In this document: one piece after another, positions 62,331-64,000 of the stretch
Position numbering within the stretch: the first letter of the stretch is position 1
Layout of the letters: each line of letters opens with the position of its first letter
Origin: Phytoactinopolyspora alkaliphila
GTDB taxonomy: Bacteria > Actinomycetota > Actinomycetes > Jiangellales > Jiangellaceae
Assembly (NCBI RefSeq): GCF_010550695.1
Contig: NZ_JAAGOB010000001.1
Location: forward strand, 186,001 to 250,000
Direction: 5' to 3'
Length of the DNA: 64,000 nucleotides
Notes under the pieces: model-generated
What the model was told of the DNA's origin: nothing
Seen by the model: only the letters and a program-made list of their open reading frames with translations
Databases searched by the model: none
Position numbers and translations under genes: made by a program

Positions 62331-64000
62331 ATGCGCGCAAGTACCGACATCGTCCGACGTGACGCACCGTTCAAGGTCGTCAGTGACTGGGATCCCTCCG
62401 GTGACCAGCCGCAGGCCATCGACGAGCTGGAGCGGCGCGTCCGCGCCGGTGAGGAGGACGTCGTCCTGCTCGGTGCCACCGGTACGGGAAAGAGCGCGAC
62501 GACGGCCTGGCTGATCGAGCGGCTCCAGCGGCCCACCCTGGTGATGGCACCGAACAAAACGCTGGCGGCACAGCTGGCGAACGAGTTCCGCGATCTGCTG
62601 CCCAACAACGCGGTCGAGTACTTCGTCTCGTACTACGACTACTACCAGCCCGAGGCCTACGTGCCGCAGACTGACACCTACATCGAGAAGGACTCGTCGA
62701 TCAACGACGAGGTAGAGCGCCTTCGCCACTCCACCACCGGATCGTTGATGACCAGGCGGGACGTCGTCGTCGTCGCTACCGTTTCTTGCATCTACGGGCT
62801 GGGAAATCCCCAGGAGTACGCCGACCGGATGGTGTGGCTACGGGTGGGGGAGGAGCGCAACCGCGAGGCGTTGTTGCGCCGGCTGGTGGAGATCCAGTAC
62901 ACCCGCAATGATCAGAACTTCACGCGGGGTACGTTCCGGGTGCGCGGTGACACTCTGGAGATCATTCCCCAGTACGGGGAGCTCGCCGTGCGCGTCGAGT
63001 TCTTCGGCGACGAGGTCGAGAAGATCACCACGCTGCACCCGCTCACCGGCGAGGTCATCAGCGAAGAAGACCTGATGTACGTCTTCCCTGCCTCTCACTA
63101 TGTGGCGGCGCCGGAGACGCAGGAGCGCGCGTTGCACGGCATCGAGGAAGAGCTCGCGCAACGGCTCGCGGAGCTGGAGAAACAGAACAAGCTGCTGGAG
63201 GCGCAGCGGCTGCGGATGCGCACCACCTATGACCTGGAGATGATCCGCGAGGTCGGATTCACCTCCGGCATCGAGAATTACTCACGGCACTTCGACGGAC
63301 GCGCTCCGGGTTCGCCGCCCAACTGCCTGCTCGACTACTTCCCGGAAGACTTCCTGCTCGTCATCGACGAGTCCCACGTCACGGTTCCACAGATCGGCGG
63401 CATGTTCGAGGGCGACATGAGCCGGAAGCGCACCCTGGTGGAACACGGGTTCCGGCTGCCCAGCGCCATGGACAACCGGCCGCTGAAATGGGACGAGTTC
63501 CTCGAGCGGGTGGGCCAGAAGGTCTACCTGTCCGCCACACCGGGACCCTATGAGCTGGGTAAGGGCGACGGCGTGGTCGAGCAGATCATCCGGCCTACCG
63601 GCCTGATCGACCCGGAGGTCGTCGTCAAGCCGACCAAGGGCCAGATCGACGATCTCATGCACGAGATCAACTCCCGCTCCGCTCGCCACGAGCGCGTGCT
63701 GGTCACCACCCTGACGAAGAAGATGGCCGAAGATCTCACCGACTACCTGCTCGAGCACGGCGTGCGGGTCCGGTATCTCCACAGCGAGGTAGACACGCTG
63801 CGCCGGGTGGAGCTGCTGCGCGAGCTGCGGCTGGGTGAGTTCGACGTCCTCGTGGGGATCAACCTGCTTCGTGAGGGCCTCGACCTGCCCGAGGTATCAC
63901 TGGTCAGCATCCTGGACGCGGACAAGGAAGGCTTCCTGCGTTCAGGCACGTCGCTCATCCAGACCATCGGCCGGGCGGCGCGTAACGTCTCCGGCCAGGT
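62331..64000 (+). CDS. uvrB: Excinuclease ABC subunit B, C-terminally cut by window edge
   Basis: The damage-verifying helicase-like subunit of nucleotide excision repair; 556 codons are visible and the frame stays open to the right edge. Motifs: [20 protein letters not shown], Walker [13 protein letters not shown], the beta-hairpin [12 protein letters not shown] that clamps [18 protein letters not shown], the DEAD-like [13 protein letters not shown], and motifs [17 protein letters not shown] and QTIGRAARN. The UvrC-binding C-terminus lies outside. ATG 62331 appears leaderless. Confidence 0.98.
   Translation, partial: MRASTDIVRRDAPFKVVSDWDPSGDQPQAIDELERRVRAGEEDVVLLGATGTGKSATTAWLIERLQRPTLVMAPNKTLAAQLANEFRDLLPNNAVEYFVSYYDYYQPEAYVPQTDTYIEKDSSINDEVERLRHSTTGSLMTRRDVVVVATVSCIYGLGNPQEYADRMVWLRVGEERNREALLRRLVEIQYTRNDQNFTRGTFRVRGDTLEIIPQYGELAVRVEFFGDEVEKITTLHPLTGEVISEEDLMYVFPASHYVAAPETQERALHGIEEELAQRLAELEKQNKLLEAQRLRMRTTYDLEMIREVGFTSGIENYSRHFDGRAPGSPPNCLLDYFPEDFLLVIDESHVTVPQIGGMFEGDMSRKRTLVEHGFRLPSAMDNRPLKWDEFLERVGQKVYLSATPGPYELGKGDGVVEQIIRPTGLIDPEVVVKPTKGQIDDLMHEINSRSARHERVLVTTLTKKMAEDLTDYLLEHGVRVRYLHSEVDTLRRVELLRELRLGEFDVLVGINLLREGLDLPEVSLVSILDADKEGFLRSGTSLIQTIGRAARNVSGQ

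Noticed and set aside
1-64000. CRISPR arrays, intact insertion sequences, prophage genes, rRNA
   Set aside because: No regularly spaced repeats, transposase, integrase or rRNA sequence was found in the window.

Overview
The window is GC-rich, densely coded chromosomal DNA with GTG starts, ATGA/GTGA stop-start overlaps and gene neighbourhoods typical of Actinobacteria: hisDCB/HPriAFI followed by trpE-C-B-A and lgt-gltBD-pyk, then pdtaR-polA-rpsA-coaE-uvrB, an order also known from mycobacteria and streptomycetes. PriA in place of HisA and TrpF, a CoaE-GrpB fusion, a proofreading-deficient PolA and HGxxPAAW/TIGR02234 proteins in the trp operon all point the same way. I cannot name the genus; a Jiangella-like actinomycete is only a guess.

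Layout. 1-8054: fragment of an ion channel, YbaK-like deacylase and GH38 alpha-mannosidase (minus), then an acetylxylan-esterase-like hydrolase, KDPG aldolase, KDG kinase and an aminotransferase (plus); this looks like hemicellulose/uronate use. 8300-26397: his-trp supercluster, broken by an antiparallel anchored hydrolase, a methyltransferase, a two-gene ABC exporter and a septum-formation-like lipoprotein. hisG, hisE, trpD and trpG are not in the window. 26520-36785: DsbA-like protein, lgt, gltBD (with a GlnR-like box) and pyk. 36800-39366: a decayed region with two fused gene remnants, a tRNA-Leu(CAA) and a LAGLIDADG/HTH gene. 39418-47679: ANTAR regulator PdtaR, two ABC substrate-binding lipoproteins, a convergent livHMGF operon and a hotdog thioesterase. 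47745-53912: polA, a lytic transglycosylase and rpsA. 54061-56945: a lipoprotein facing a three-gene surface cluster made of a TasA-like protein, a SipW-type signal peptidase fused to a substrate-like module, and a protein with a sortase-like C-terminal signal. 57160-64000: coaE, a PNPOx-like protein divergent from a MocR regulator, a modular amidase, and uvrB running off the right edge.

Most striking non-coding signals: (i) a dispersed long palindrome in two copies (8046 and 28635) whose arms differ by compensatory base pairs; (ii) a MITE-like inverted-repeat block between gltD and pyk; (iii) a repeated leaderless promoter design, TANNNT then 6-8 nt then the start codon, at hisD, lgt, pyk, pdtaR, polA, coaE, uvrB and one lipoprotein gene; (iv) strong hairpins at many gene ends.

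The best candidate for an under-described system is the TasA/SipW-like cluster at 54680-56945, because its peptidase appears to carry its own SipW-type signal and an Fn3-like cargo domain in the same chain. All calls come from reading the sequence; no database search was run.
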